Part shown: positions 1-8,477 of the stretch, in pieces
Layout of the letters: each line of letters opens with the position of its first letter
Numbering within the stretch: position 1 is the stretch's first letter
From: Streptosporangium oxazolinicum
Lineage (GTDB): Bacteria; Actinomycetota; Actinomycetes; Streptosporangiales; Streptosporangiaceae
DNA length: 64,000 nucleotides
Direction of reading: 5' to 3'
Assembly (NCBI RefSeq): GCF_039537505.1
Contig: NZ_BAABAQ010000004.1
Span: 186,001-250,000 of the forward strand
Program-made: the position numbers and the translations under genes
The notes under the pieces: generated by a model
Databases searched by the model: none
Seen by the model: only the letters and a program-made list of their open reading frames with translations
Told to the model about the DNA's origin: nothing

Positions 1-420
1 GCAGAGACGACCCGCTCGTGCGAGGAGCGCTTCGCCGCCGCGCTGGCCGGGCACGACGCCGCCGGCGCGGTCCGGGCCGTGCTCGACCTGGAGACCGAGA
101 TCGCCCGCTGGGGTGCCGACACCGAACAGGACGAGGGTGGTGTCGAGCAGGCCCGGGAGAGCCTGCGACTGCTGATCACGAAGCTGGGCGCCCGCTCGGA
201 CTCCCCATGTCCGGGGGATCTGGTCGCCTCCCTGGTCGAGTCCGTGCTCGCGCTGCGCGGCGAGTTGCGCCGCCAGGGACGCTACGACCTCGCGGACGCG
301 CTGCGCACGGCACTGCTGCGCGGCGGGGTGCTGGTCGCGGACACCCCGAACGGCCCTCGCTGGACCCCCACCGGAAGCGACCGGCAACCGATGAGCGGGC
401 CGCCGAGGACGGGCTTTTGA
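1..420 (+). CDS. Cysteinyl-tRNA synthetase-like protein, C-terminal part
   Basis: The frame is open from base 1, so the gene begins outside the window and only its last 139 codons are seen. The visible protein has the pattern of the helical anticodon-binding end of class Ia CysRS: CEERFAAALAGHDAAGAV early on, and near the end LRGELRRQGRYDLADALR followed by GVLVADTPNGPRW, which matches the usual CysS ending. MshC, the CysS-like mycothiol ligase, is the alternative; the classic Asp-Thr-x-x-Gly-x-x-Trp tail favours CysS. The catalytic half cannot be judged. It converges with an AlaRS paralogue 70 bp away, and a TsaD gene follows, so three tRNA-related genes sit together. Whether this is the housekeeping CysS or a paralogue cannot be told from the window. 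Confidence 0.75.
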   Translation, partial: AETTRSCEERFAAALAGHDAAGAVRAVLDLETEIARWGADTEQDEGGVEQARESLRLLITKLGARSDSPCPGDLVASLVESVLALRGELRRQGRYDLADALRTALLRGGVLVADTPNGPRWTPTGSDRQPMSGPPRTGF

Positions 421-490
421 CGCCGGGGCCGACGAAGGCCCGCCTGGCGTCCGTATCCGGTGACGTCGACGCCTCCCCCGAGCACGTCGC

Positions 491-2512
491 TCACCGCGGT
501 GAGCCCGGATCCCGGCCCAGGAGCCGGGCGAGGTGGTCGCCGAACAGCGCGAGGGCTCCGATGTCGCGGGCCTCGGCCAGCGGCAGGTACCGGGCCGCGA
601 CCGCGAGGTCGCGGCGGATCGCGAGGTTGGCGACCTCCTCCACCTCGCCGCGGGTCGCCGCCGACAGGCCGCCCCGCCAGGAGAAGTCCAGTCGCAGGTA
701 TCCCGGCCGGTTGTAGGAGCCCGACTGCAGGGCCGCCGGGCCGAGGACCTCGCGCAGCGCCGCGTGCACGACATGCGTGCCCGAGTGGGCCTGGCGGGCG
801 CCGAGCCGCCACTCGGCGTCCACCGTGGCCGCGACGCGGGCGCCGACGGCCAGCTCGCCGCCGGTGACGCGCACCTGGTGGACGATCAGCCCCTTGACCG
901 GCCGCTGGACGTCGAGCACCTCGGCGGCGACGCCGGGGCCCCGCAAAGTGCCCGCGTCGCTGTCCTGGCCGCCGGATTCGGCGTAGAAGGGGGTACGGTC
1001 CAGCACGACGAGCACGATCTGTCCTTCGGCCGCGGCGGGAAGCGGCCGCCCGTCGTGGAAGAGGGCCAGTACGCTCGCCTCGGCGGTGAGGCTCTGGTAG
1101 GCGAGCCAGTCGGTGGGGCCGTGGGTGTCGAGCAGGTCGCGGTAGAGGGCGGTGTCGGCGTGACCGCTCTTCTTGGCTTGGGCGTCGCGCTTGGCGCGCT
1201 CGCGCTGCTCGCTCATGAGCTGCCTGAACGCCTCGACGTCCACCTCCAGGCCGCGCTCGGCGGCGATCTCCACGGTCAGGTCGATGGGGAAGCCGTAGGT
1301 GTCGTGAAGCTGGAACGCGGTGGAGCCGGGCAGCCGCGTCGCCGTCTTCCCGAGCTCGCGTTCCAGGACGGTGTTGCCCTGGTTCAAGGTGGCGTCGAAG
1401 GACTCCTCCTCCCCGTAGGCGTAGGAGGCGATGCGGTCGAAGTCGGCGGCCACCTCCGGGTAGGAGGGCGCCATGCAGTCACGCGCCACCGGCAGCAGGT
1501 GGGGCAGCACCGGGCCGCCGTGGCCGAGCAGCCGCACCGAGCGGATCGCCCGGCGCAGGATGCGCCGCAGCACGTAGCCGCGGCCCTCGTTGGCCGGGGT
1601 CACCCCGTCGGCGATCAGCATGAGCGCGGTGCGGACATGGTCGGCCACCACGCGCAGCCGCACGTCGTCCGGGTGGCTCTGAGGGGCGGCGCGGCCCGAG
1701 CGGGCGCCGTGGACGGTGCCGGTCAGCTCGGCCGCGGCGTCCAGGATGGGGCGGGTCTCGTCGATCTCGTACAGGTTGTCGACACCCTGCAGGAGCGTGG
1801 CCATCCGCTCCAGGCCCATACCGGTGTCGATGTTGCGTGAGGGCAGCTCACCCAGGATCGGGTAGTCCTCCTTGCCCGTACCCTCGCCGCGCTCGTACTG
1901 CATGAAGACCAGGTTCCAGAACTCCAGGTAGCGGTCCTCATCGACCTCCGGGCCGCCCTCGGGGCCGTAGGCGGGGCCGCGGTCGTAGTACAGCTCCGAG
2001 CACGGCCCGCAGGGGCCCGGCACCCCCATGGACCAGAAGTTGTCCTTCTTGCCCCGCCGCACGACGCGGTCGGCGGGCAGCCCGATCACCTCACGCCACA
2101 GTTCGTAGGCCTCGTCGTCGTCGTGGTAGACCGTCGCCCAGATCCGGTCGGCGTCCAGGCCGTAGCCACCTTGCTCCACGGAAGCGGTGACCAGCGACCA
2201 GGCCAGGCGGACGGCTTCCTCCTTGAAGTAGTCGCCGAAGGAGAAGTTGCCGTTCATCTGGAAGAACGTGCCGTGCCGGGTGGTCTTGCCCACCTCCTCG
2301 ATGTCGAGGGTCCTGACGCATTTCTGCACACTGGCCGCACGCCGGTACGGCGGGGTGACCTGACCCAGCAGGTAGGGCTTGAACGGCACCATGCCGGCGT
2401 TGACGAACAGCAGGTTCGGATCGTCGGTGGGCAGCGGCGCGCTGGGGACGATCTCATGGCCCGCCGCCTCGAAGTGGGCCAGGAAACGCCGCTTGACCTC
2501 TGCTGTTCGCAT
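491..2512 (-). CDS. Truncated alanyl-tRNA synthetase paralogue lacking C-Ala
   Basis: 673 aa against about 880-900 for bacterial AlaRS. The class II catalytic core is intact: GMVPFKPYLLGQ, motif 2 around RHGTFFQMNGNFSFGDYF, and motif 3 EGRGYVLRRILRRAIR. The tRNA-recognition and linker regions follow. The editing domain begins, with the first zinc-ligand pair as HSGTH at residues 576-580, but the protein stops just after ALALFGDHL. The second zinc pair, normally in a CGGTHV-type motif, and the whole C-Ala oligomerisation domain are therefore missing. No other frame downstream to base 421 carries CGGTH, so this looks like a true shortened gene and not a frameshift. The ATG is preceded by GGAG at 8 bp. 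It may be a resistance or biosynthetic paralogue, or a degenerating copy; it could charge tRNA but should have impaired editing. Confidence 0.85.
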   Translation of the reverse strand: MRTAEVKRRFLAHFEAAGHEIVPSAPLPTDDPNLLFVNAGMVPFKPYLLGQVTPPYRRAASVQKCVRTLDIEEVGKTTRHGTFFQMNGNFSFGDYFKEEAVRLAWSLVTASVEQGGYGLDADRIWATVYHDDDEAYELWREVIGLPADRVVRRGKKDNFWSMGVPGPCGPCSELYYDRGPAYGPEGGPEVDEDRYLEFWNLVFMQYERGEGTGKEDYPILGELPSRNIDTGMGLERMATLLQGVDNLYEIDETRPILDAAAELTGTVHGARSGRAAPQSHPDDVRLRVVADHVRTALMLIADGVTPANEGRGYVLRRILRRAIRSVRLLGHGGPVLPHLLPVARDCMAPSYPEVAADFDRIASYAYGEEESFDATLNQGNTVLERELGKTATRLPGSTAFQLHDTYGFPIDLTVEIAAERGLEVDVEAFRQLMSEQRERAKRDAQAKKSGHADTALYRDLLDTHGPTDWLAYQSLTAEASVLALFHDGRPLPAAAEGQIVLVVLDRTPFYAESGGQDSDAGTLRGPGVAAEVLDVQRPVKGLIVHQVRVTGGELAVGARVAATVDAEWRLGARQAHSGTHVVHAALREVLGPAALQSGSYNRPGYLRLDFSWRGGLSAATRGEVEEVANLAIRRDLAVAARYLPLAEARDIGALALFGDHLARLLGRDPGSPR

Positions 2513-2602
2513 CGTTCATCTCCAGAATCCGCAACCGCCGACAACACCCATCATTGTTGCCTATCATTCGTAGTTGCAAATATCTCGCGATTAGAGGGTG
2601 GC
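2513..2602. promoter_or_regulatory. Divergent promoter region between AlaRS paralogue and tsaD
   Basis: Ninety bases separate two divergent ATG starts. The centre (about 2545-2590) is clearly AT-richer than its surroundings and contains a repeated TATCATT/ATCATT element followed each time by GTTGC, as expected for a shared promoter with regulator sites. No specific operator family was recognised. Confidence 0.5.
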
Positions 2603-3613
2603 ATGGCGATCGTCCTGGGAATCGAGACCTCGTGCGACGAGACCGGCGTCGGGATCGTCGCGGACGGCCGGCTCCTCGGCGCCGCGCTGTCCTCCTCGAT
2701 GGACGAGCACGCCCGCTTCGGCGGCGTGGTGCCCGAGATCGCCGCTCGGGCGCACCTGGAGGCGATGGTGCCATGCGTGAGCACCGCCTTCGAGCGGGCC
2801 GGAATCGCCCCGTCCGACGTCGACGCCATCGCCGTCACGTCGGGGCCCGGCCTGGCGACCGCGTTGCAGACCGGGCTCGCGGCCGCCAAGGCCTACGCGC
2901 TGGCCTGGAACAAACCGCTGTACGGCGTGCACCACCTGGCCGGGCACGTGGCCGCCGACACCCTGGAGCACGGCCCTTTGCCGCCACGGTCGATCGCCTT
3001 GATCGTCTCGGGCGGCCATACCTCGCTGCTGCTCCTGAGCGACCTGGCCCGCGATCCGATCGTGCACCTGGGCGACACCCGCGACGACGCGGCGGGCGAG
3101 GCCTTCGACAAGGTCGCGCGCATTCTCGGGCTGCCCTACCCGGGTGGCCCGGCCATCGACCGCGCCGCCCGCGACGGCGACCCCACCGCCTTCCCCTTCC
3201 CCCGCGCCATGCTCGACAGCGGCTTCGACTTCTCCTTCTCCGGCCTCAAAAGTGCCGTGGCCAGGCACGTCGGCCAGGGCGGCCCGGCCGTGCCGGATGT
3301 GGCCGCGTCGTTCCAGGAGGCCGTCGTCGACGTGCTGACCAGGAAGGCCGTCCGGTCCTGCCGGGAGCACGGGGTGGACACCCTGGTGGTCGTCGGAGGC
3401 GTGGCCGCCAACCGCAGACTTCGAGCGCTCGCCGCGGAACGCTGCGCCGAGGCGGGCATCACCTTGCGCATCCCCGCGCCGTCGCTGTGCACCGACAACG
3501 GCGCGATGATCGCCGCGGTCGGTGACCTGCTGATCGCCGCGGGCGCCGAACCCTCCCGCCTCGACCTGTCAGCGGATCCTTCGGCCCCGCTCACCAGGGC
3601 GGCGCTGACATGA
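2603..3613 (+). CDS. tsaD: tRNA N6-threonylcarbamoyladenosine transferase TsaD
   Basis: 336 aa, normal length for TsaD/Kae1/Qri7. This enzyme transfers the threonylcarbamoyl group from threonylcarbamoyl-AMP to A37 of ANN-decoding tRNAs. Family signatures are all present: IETSCDETG at the N-terminus, the iron ligand pair H111-x3-H115 (HHLAGH), DDAAGEAFDKVARILGLPYPGGP, FSFSGLKSAV, VVGGVAANRRLR and CTDNGAMIA. Every active-site element looks intact. The ATG follows GAGGG by 5 bp. In actinobacteria tsaD usually sits with tsaE, tsaB and rimI; here it stands apart, divergent from the truncated AlaRS. It may be a relocated housekeeping gene or a second copy. The rest of the genome is needed to tell. 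Confidence 0.93.
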   Translation: MAIVLGIETSCDETGVGIVADGRLLGAALSSSMDEHARFGGVVPEIAARAHLEAMVPCVSTAFERAGIAPSDVDAIAVTSGPGLATALQTGLAAAKAYALAWNKPLYGVHHLAGHVAADTLEHGPLPPRSIALIVSGGHTSLLLLSDLARDPIVHLGDTRDDAAGEAFDKVARILGLPYPGGPAIDRAARDGDPTAFPFPRAMLDSGFDFSFSGLKSAVARHVGQGGPAVPDVAASFQEAVVDVLTRKAVRSCREHGVDTLVVVGGVAANRRLRALAAERCAEAGITLRIPAPSLCTDNGAMIAAVGDLLIAAGAEPSRLDLSADPSAPLTRAALT

Positions 3614-3937
3614 CCGGGGCCGTCCAAGCAGGAAGGTCCGTATAGAAGACGTCCGGAGCGAACCCCTTCGGGCGCGTGTCTCCCCAGGTGAGCCAGGTCC
3701 CGCCTCCAAGATCAAGCCCATCCTCTTCGCCGTGCCCGTACGCCCATGCCCGCCGCGTCGTCGTGAACCGGGCGACCCCGGCACGCGCCGGGCGGTCGCG
3801 TACCCGTGCCCTCCTCGCCGTGCCGCGCGTCGTGCTCCGCCACCGGACCGGCCACGCCGACCGACCCCGGTGATGAGTTGTCGCGCCCGTATCCGTCACA
3901 CCTACAACAGGACACGACAAGGCGAAAGGATGACGTG
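3614..3937. other. Intergenic region, no convincing gene
   Basis: 324 bp between tsaD and the sigma factor gene. A minus-strand open frame ending at 3591, overlapping the last 23 bp of tsaD, translates near its end to GGGTWLTWGDTRPKG and similar protein-like sequence, but has no good start or ribosome site. A purine-rich ribosome site GAAAGGA (3924-3930) serves the sigma factor start at 3938. Confidence 0.4.
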
Positions 3938-4936
3938 ATGAGTGCGGACACGCGGCTGGAGAAACTGGGCGTGAGCGGTTTGGACGAGGTCGACGAGCCG
4001 GCGTTCTCGGGACTGGCGGAGCGGCACCGGCGGGAGCTGCACGTGCACTGCTACCGGATGCTCGGGTCGTTCGAGGACGCCGAGGACACCGTGCAGGAGA
4101 CGTTCCTGCGTGCCTGGCGGCGGCGGGAGACCTTCGAGGGGCGCTCGACGTTCCGGGCCTGGCTGTATCGGATCGCCACCAACGCCTGCCTGGACCTGCT
4201 CGCCAAGTGCCGCCCGGAGCCCGCGACCGGCGGCGAGGTGCCGTGGCTGCAGCCCTACCCGGACCGGCTGCTCGACGAGCTGCCCGCGGGCGACGCGGAC
4301 GAGCCGGAGGCCGTCGCCGTCGCGCGGGAGACGATCGAGCTGGCCTACCTGGTCGCGGTCCAGCACCTGGCGCCGCGCCCTCGGGCCGTGCTGATCCTGC
4401 GGGACGTGCTCGGCTGGCCGGCGAAGGACGTCGCGGAGCTCCTCGGGGACTCCGTCAACTCCGTGAACAGCGCGCTGCAGCGGGCCCGCGCCGGCATGCG
4501 GGAGCACCTGCCCGCCGAGCGGCAGGACTGGACCGGCGGCGAGGAGGACGCCGGGACGCGCGAGCTGGTGCGCCGCTATACCGACGCCAGCGTGGCCACG
4601 AACATCGACGGGCTCGCCGCACTGCTGCGAGACGACGTCCGCTGCTCGATGCCGCCCACGCCGGGCCTGTACGTCGGCCGCGACGCGGTGGTGAACGACT
4701 GGGTCGCGAGCGGCTTCGAGGACATGAAGAACCTGCGCGCCGTCCCCACCTCCGTGAACCGGCAGCCCGCCGTCGCCTTCTACCTCTGGCGGAAGCGGGA
4801 GAGCGCGTACCTGCCGCTGACGGTCGACGTCCTGCGCGTCACCGGCGGGGCGATCACCGAGATCGTCACGTTCCACGACGACCGGTTCCCGAGGCTCGGG
4901 CTGCCGGAGCGCCTGCCGGCGGACGGCACGGAGTAG
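3938..4936 (+). CDS. ECF sigma factor with SnoaL-like C-terminal domain
   Basis: 332 aa. Sigma region 2 is seen as HRRELHVHCYRMLGSFEDAEDTVQETFLRAWR, and region 4 as QHLAPRPRAVLILRDVLGWPAKDVAELL followed by the SVNSALQRAR recognition helix. After about residue 195 comes a SnoaL/NTF2-like extension (RYTDASVATNIDGLAALLRDDVRC), the layout of SigJ-type ECF factors that use the extra domain in place of an anti-sigma factor. ATG 3938 was chosen over upstream in-frame codons because GAAAGGA lies 7 bp before it. No anti-sigma gene is adjacent. The genes that follow (cupin-like stretch, DUF6069, DoxX) are plausible regulon members, by position only. Confidence 0.92.
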   Translation: MSADTRLEKLGVSGLDEVDEPAFSGLAERHRRELHVHCYRMLGSFEDAEDTVQETFLRAWRRRETFEGRSTFRAWLYRIATNACLDLLAKCRPEPATGGEVPWLQPYPDRLLDELPAGDADEPEAVAVARETIELAYLVAVQHLAPRPRAVLILRDVLGWPAKDVAELLGDSVNSVNSALQRARAGMREHLPAERQDWTGGEEDAGTRELVRRYTDASVATNIDGLAALLRDDVRCSMPPTPGLYVGRDAVVNDWVASGFEDMKNLRAVPTSVNRQPAVAFYLWRKRESAYLPLTVDVLRVTGGAITEIVTFHDDRFPRLGLPERLPADGTE

Positions 4937-4941
4937 TCCCG

Positions 4942-5232
4942 GTGCGGACGCTCGCGCTGCGCGGTGGCGCGCGTGTCGCGGTGGTCGCGGCCGAGTGGTG
5001 CGACGCGTTCGGCGTCGTCACCCGCGGGCGGGTGCAGCTGGAGCTGCGCGACGGCGAGCCCGGCCCGGTCCTCGGACGCGACGCCGGGTTCTGGCTCCGC
5101 GGCACCGGCGTCCGCGCGCTGCGAAACCCCGGCCGTCGCACGGCGAGGGTGCGCATCCTCACCCCCGGGGCCAAGGCCGTCACACGCCGGTCGGCACACC
5201 CCTACGACAGTCACCGAACGATGGAGGATGAC
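4942..5232 (+). other. Cupin-like reading frame fused in frame to the next gene
   Basis: A GTG at 4942, 5 bp after the sigma factor stop, opens about 80 codons resembling a small cupin: VTRGRVQLELRDGEPG, LGRDAGFWLRG and NPGRRTARVRILTPG. No metal-binding histidine cluster is visible. There is no stop before the DUF6069 gene, so GTG 4942 to 5688 is one open frame of 248 codons. It may be a real fusion, a separate gene that lost its stop, or a chance open frame; the strong ribosome site before 5233 argues that the DUF6069 part is translated on its own. Confidence 0.35.
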
Positions 5233-5688
5233 ATGAACAGCATGAATGACACCGGAATCGTCGCGGGCCCGGCACCGGGCCGGACCGGCCGCCCCCACCG
5301 GCTCCGCGGGCTCGCCGGCACCGGCCTCGTCGCCACGCTCGCGGCGATGACGGCCACCACCCTCGCCGCCGCGCTCGCCCAGGCCGTCGGCGTCGACTTC
5401 GAGGTCCCCGATGGTGGCGAGACGATCCCGTTGCCCGGGGTCGCCGTGGTGACCGGCTTCTTCTCGGTCGTGGGCGTCGTCATCGCCGTCGCTCTTCTTC
5501 GCTGGAGTGCTCGCCCCGCCGAGCGGTTCGTGTGGACGGCGGTGTCGCTGACCGTGATCTCGCTGGTCCCGCCCTTCCTCTCCGGGGCGAACACCGCCAC
5601 CGTCACCGCCCTCCTCGGGCTGCACCTCGTCCCCGCGGCGGTGATGATCCCCACCCTGGCGCGGAGCCTCCGCGCCCGGACCGACTGA
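5233..5688 (+). CDS. DUF6069-type four-helix membrane protein
   Basis: 151 aa. After a short basic N-terminus there are four predicted transmembrane helices, starting near TGLVATLAAMTATTLAA, VVTGFFSVVGVVIAVALL, FVWTAVSLTVISLVPPFL and LLGLHLVPAAVMIPTLA, with the loop motif PDGGETIPLPGVA between the first two. This is the arrangement of actinobacterial DUF6069 proteins, whose function is unknown. ATG 5233 is preferred over ATG 5221 because GGAGG lies 5 bp before it. It follows the sigma factor gene on the same strand. Confidence 0.8.
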   Translation: MNSMNDTGIVAGPAPGRTGRPHRLRGLAGTGLVATLAAMTATTLAAALAQAVGVDFEVPDGGETIPLPGVAVVTGFFSVVGVVIAVALLRWSARPAERFVWTAVSLTVISLVPPFLSGANTATVTALLGLHLVPAAVMIPTLARSLRARTD

Positions 5689-5865
5689 CGATCCCGCGAC
5701 GGGACACCCCGCGGCGCGAGGGCGTGCGCGAGCGCGCTCAGCGCGCCTGGACGCCAAATCTTGACAGGGGATCACCAGGAGGCGCGCGGGGCCGCGTTCA
5801 CGGGCGGGGGCGATGCGAGGCTGGGGTGGGGCCCCGGCCTCGCATCGTGAAAACAGGGGGATTCC

Positions 5866-6321
5866 ATGAAGATCGACCGATTCGACGGGCCGGTGCTCTC
5901 GCTCTTCCGCATGGTGACGGGTTTCCTTTTCCTCTGCCACGGCGCGGCGTCGATGTTCGGCGTGTTCGGCGGCAACCCCGTCACCGGCGAGGCCGTCGGC
6001 TTCGCGGTCTGGCCCGGCTGGTGGGCCGCGCTCGTCCAGGTGCTCTGCGGCGGTCTCGTTCTCGCCGGGCTCCTCACCCGTCCCGCGGCGATCCTCGCGT
6101 CCGGTTCGATGGCGTACGCGTTCTTCGTGGTGCACCTGCCGCAGGATCTCCTGCCGCTGCGCAACGGTGGCGAGCCGTCGGCGATGTTCTGCTGGTCGTT
6201 CCTGCTCATCGCCGTGCTGGGCGCGGGCCCGTGGGCGCTCGACAGCCTCCTCCGGCGCCGCCGCGACGGTTCCGCAGAGCCCGGCCACGTCGACGTCCCC
6301 GTGCGTTCCGGGGGGAACTGA
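5866..6321 (+). CDS. DoxX family membrane protein
   Basis: 151 aa. Typical DoxX features: an early FRMVTGFLFLCHGAASMFG helix with the conserved His-Gly, a second helix WWAALVQVLCGGLVLAGLLTR, ILASGSMAYAFFVVHLP, and a closing helix FLLIAVLGAGPWALD. DoxX proteins are small four-helix inner-membrane proteins; in mycobacteria one member partners SodA and SseA in oxidant defence, but most are uncharacterised. GGGGG stands 5 bp before the ATG. The 177-bp gap upstream suggests its own promoter. Confidence 0.88.
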   Translation: MKIDRFDGPVLSLFRMVTGFLFLCHGAASMFGVFGGNPVTGEAVGFAVWPGWWAALVQVLCGGLVLAGLLTRPAAILASGSMAYAFFVVHLPQDLLPLRNGGEPSAMFCWSFLLIAVLGAGPWALDSLLRRRRDGSAEPGHVDVPVRSGGN

Positions 6322-6626
6322 CCGTCGGCCGTCCCCGGGTCCGGCGTGTTCACGGCGGAAAATCCATATTTTTTCCATCCCTTCCGGGAGATCCGGGTAA
6401 AGCCCACGTCAGCGCGGTCGGACCGGTCGCGGGCGTAGGCCGGCGGGGTCGTACGGCACGGCATGCGAGAGCACGTTTCCGCAGGTCAGGCAGAACATGA
6501 ATGTACCTTTCACGTTTGCCAAACCCGGATGACGTGGTCAAAGATGAACCATCTCCAACCGAGCCCCCGACCAGGGGTTTCTTCGGCATGCCGCCAACCG
6601 CCCACGCCCACCCCGAGGAGGGGACG
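6322..6626. other. Intergenic region with likely promoter for the ABC exporter
   Basis: 305 bp. Two AT-richer patches (near 6357-6378 and 6497-6530) are the best promoter candidates for the exporter pair. No palindromic operator comparable to the one at 10501-10538 was seen, and no gene. Confidence 0.35.
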
Positions 6627-7625
6627 ATGATCCATGCCCGAGGGCTGACCCGGCGATTCACGGTGAGGAAGGGAAGCGTCGACGCCGTACGCGGCCTCGA
6701 CCTCGATGTGGAGGCGGGCCAGCTGGTGGCCTTCCTCGGTCCCAACGGTGCCGGGAAGTCCACCAGCCTGCGCCTGCTGACCTCCCTGCTCCCGCCGACG
6801 TCGGGAACCGCGATCGTCGCGGGTCGCGACGTCGTGTCGGATCCGGCGGGGGTCCGCGCCCGCATCGGGTACGTCGGCCAGAAGAACGGCTCGGGCGAGA
6901 ACTTCCGCGTCCGCGACGAGCTGGTGACCCAGGCGCGCTGCTACGGCCTGCGCCGGGCCGAGGCGCGCAAGCGGGCCGACGAGATCCTCGGCCTGCTGGA
7001 CCTGGAATCGCTGGCCACCCGCAAGCCCGGCACCCTGTCGGGCGGCCAGCGCCGCCGCCTCGACATCGCCCTGGGACTCATCCACCGGCCCGAGCTGCTC
7101 TTCCTGGACGAGCCCTCGACCGGCCTGGACCCGCAGAGCCGCGCCAACATCTGGGAGCACATCCTGCGGCTGCGCGAGCTGCACGGCACGACCCTCTTCC
7201 TGACCACCCACTACCTGGAGGAGGCCGACAGCATGGCCGAGCGGGTAGTGATCATCGACCACGGCCGGATCATCGCCGACGGGACGGCCGAGCGGCTGAA
7301 GGGCGACCTGGCCGGTGACCGCGTCACGGTCACCGTCCTCGACGAGCCGGGGGCGGCGAGGGCCGCCGGGATCGCCGAGCGGCTCGCCGGTCCCGGCGCG
7401 GTCACCGTCGACGGGACGACGGTGCGGCTGCGGGTGCCCCACGCGGGCGCGGCGCTGCCGGAGTATCTCCGGTCGCTGGAGTCGTCCGGCGTGAAGGTCG
7501 AGACCGCCGAGACCGCCCGTCCCACGCTGGACGACGTGTTCCTCGCGCTGACCGGCCGCAGCCTGCGCGAGAGCGACGAGACCGGCGGGGCCGGCGAGCC
7601 CTCGGACGACATGAGCGGCGCCTGA
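6627..7625 (+). CDS. DrrA-like ABC exporter ATPase
   Basis: 332 aa, the length of daunorubicin-resistance type (DrrA) ATPases. Walker A is GPNGAGKS near residue 40, the signature is LSGGQRRRLD, Walker B is LLFLDEPS with the D-loop GLD, and the H-loop is LTTHYLEEAD. A C-terminal extension with LDDVFLALTGR is typical of the subfamily. ATG 6627 has GAGGAGGGG just upstream and starts at MIHARGLTRRF; longer in-frame starts lack homology-like sequence. With the permease 46 bp downstream it should form a drug or metabolite exporter at the membrane. Confidence 0.93.
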   Translation: MIHARGLTRRFTVRKGSVDAVRGLDLDVEAGQLVAFLGPNGAGKSTSLRLLTSLLPPTSGTAIVAGRDVVSDPAGVRARIGYVGQKNGSGENFRVRDELVTQARCYGLRRAEARKRADEILGLLDLESLATRKPGTLSGGQRRRLDIALGLIHRPELLFLDEPSTGLDPQSRANIWEHILRLRELHGTTLFLTTHYLEEADSMAERVVIIDHGRIIADGTAERLKGDLAGDRVTVTVLDEPGAARAAGIAERLAGPGAVTVDGTTVRLRVPHAGAALPEYLRSLESSGVKVETAETARPTLDDVFLALTGRSLRESDETGGAGEPSDDMSGA

Positions 7626-7671
7626 CCACCCCCATCCCCCCACCGGCCGGAAAGGCCAGAAAGGTCGTACC

Positions 7672-8433
7672 GTGAGCGTGCGATTCCTCCGTGACACCGC
7701 GACCGTCTTCTCCCGTGAGTTCGCCCCCGTGCTGCGCGAACCCCTCGGCCTCCTCTTCACCATGGGCCAGCCGCTGCTCTTCCTGTTCCTGTTCGGCCCG
7801 CTGCTCGGGGGAACGGGGAGTTTCGAGGGCGAGGGCTCGCCGTGGCAGTGGTTCGTGCCCGGCATCCTGATCATGATGTGCCTGTCCGGGCCGATGATGG
7901 CCGGCTACTCCCTGCTGGTGGATCTGATCGGCGGTTCGATGGAGCGCATGCTGGTCACCCCGCTGAACCGCACGGCGATGCTGGTCGGCCGGGCGATGAA
8001 GGAGTTCGCCATCCTGCTGGCCCAGGCCGTGCTCATCATCGTCCTCGCGGTGCCGCTGGGTTTTCGCCCGCACCTCACGGGCGTGCTGGCCGGTCTGACG
8101 GTGCTGACACTGTTCGGGATCGGCCTGGGCGCGCTCTCCTTCGCCCTCGCGATCGCGTCCAGTCCGGGCGGCGACCTGTTCTACGGGGTCACCCAGCTGG
8201 TGATGTTCCCGCTGATGCTGCTGTCGGGTGTGCTGCTGCCGATGGACTCAGGCCCGGAGTGGCTCCAGGTGGCCGCCGCGCTGAATCCGGTCTCCTACGT
8301 CGTCGAGGCGGAGCGGGCGCTGTTCTCCGGTCTTTTCGCGGACATGTCAGTGCTGTACGGGACGCTCTGCGCCTGCGCCGTCGCCGCGGTGGGCCTGGCG
8401 ACGGGCACCAGGGCGATGCGCCACGGCGTCTGA
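7672..8433 (+). CDS. DrrB-like ABC-2 type permease
   Basis: 253 aa with about six transmembrane helices and the ABC-2 pattern: an N-terminal FSREFAPVLREP cytoplasmic segment, PLLFLFLFGPLL, then a SMERMLVTPLNRTAMLVGR coupling region and a last cluster with MLLSGVLLPMDSGPEWLQ and LNPVSYVVEAERALF. GTG 7672 is the first codon of the open frame, about 10 bp after AAAGG. It pairs with the ATPase gene before it. Substrate unknown; a facing FAD monooxygenase raises the possibility of an aromatic compound. Confidence 0.92.
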   Translation: MSVRFLRDTATVFSREFAPVLREPLGLLFTMGQPLLFLFLFGPLLGGTGSFEGEGSPWQWFVPGILIMMCLSGPMMAGYSLLVDLIGGSMERMLVTPLNRTAMLVGRAMKEFAILLAQAVLIIVLAVPLGFRPHLTGVLAGLTVLTLFGIGLGALSFALAIASSPGGDLFYGVTQLVMFPLMLLSGVLLPMDSGPEWLQVAAALNPVSYVVEAERALFSGLFADMSVLYGTLCACAVAAVGLATGTRAMRHGV

Positions 8434-8477
8434 CGTCCCGGCCGCCGGTCACCGGCGAGCGCGTCCCTCCCCGTCCG

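Noticed and set aside
533..1840. 435-codon plus-strand open frame across the AlaRS gene
   Set aside because: It is the antisense of the conserved AlaRS frame; its translation is Gly/Arg/Val-rich without any motif.
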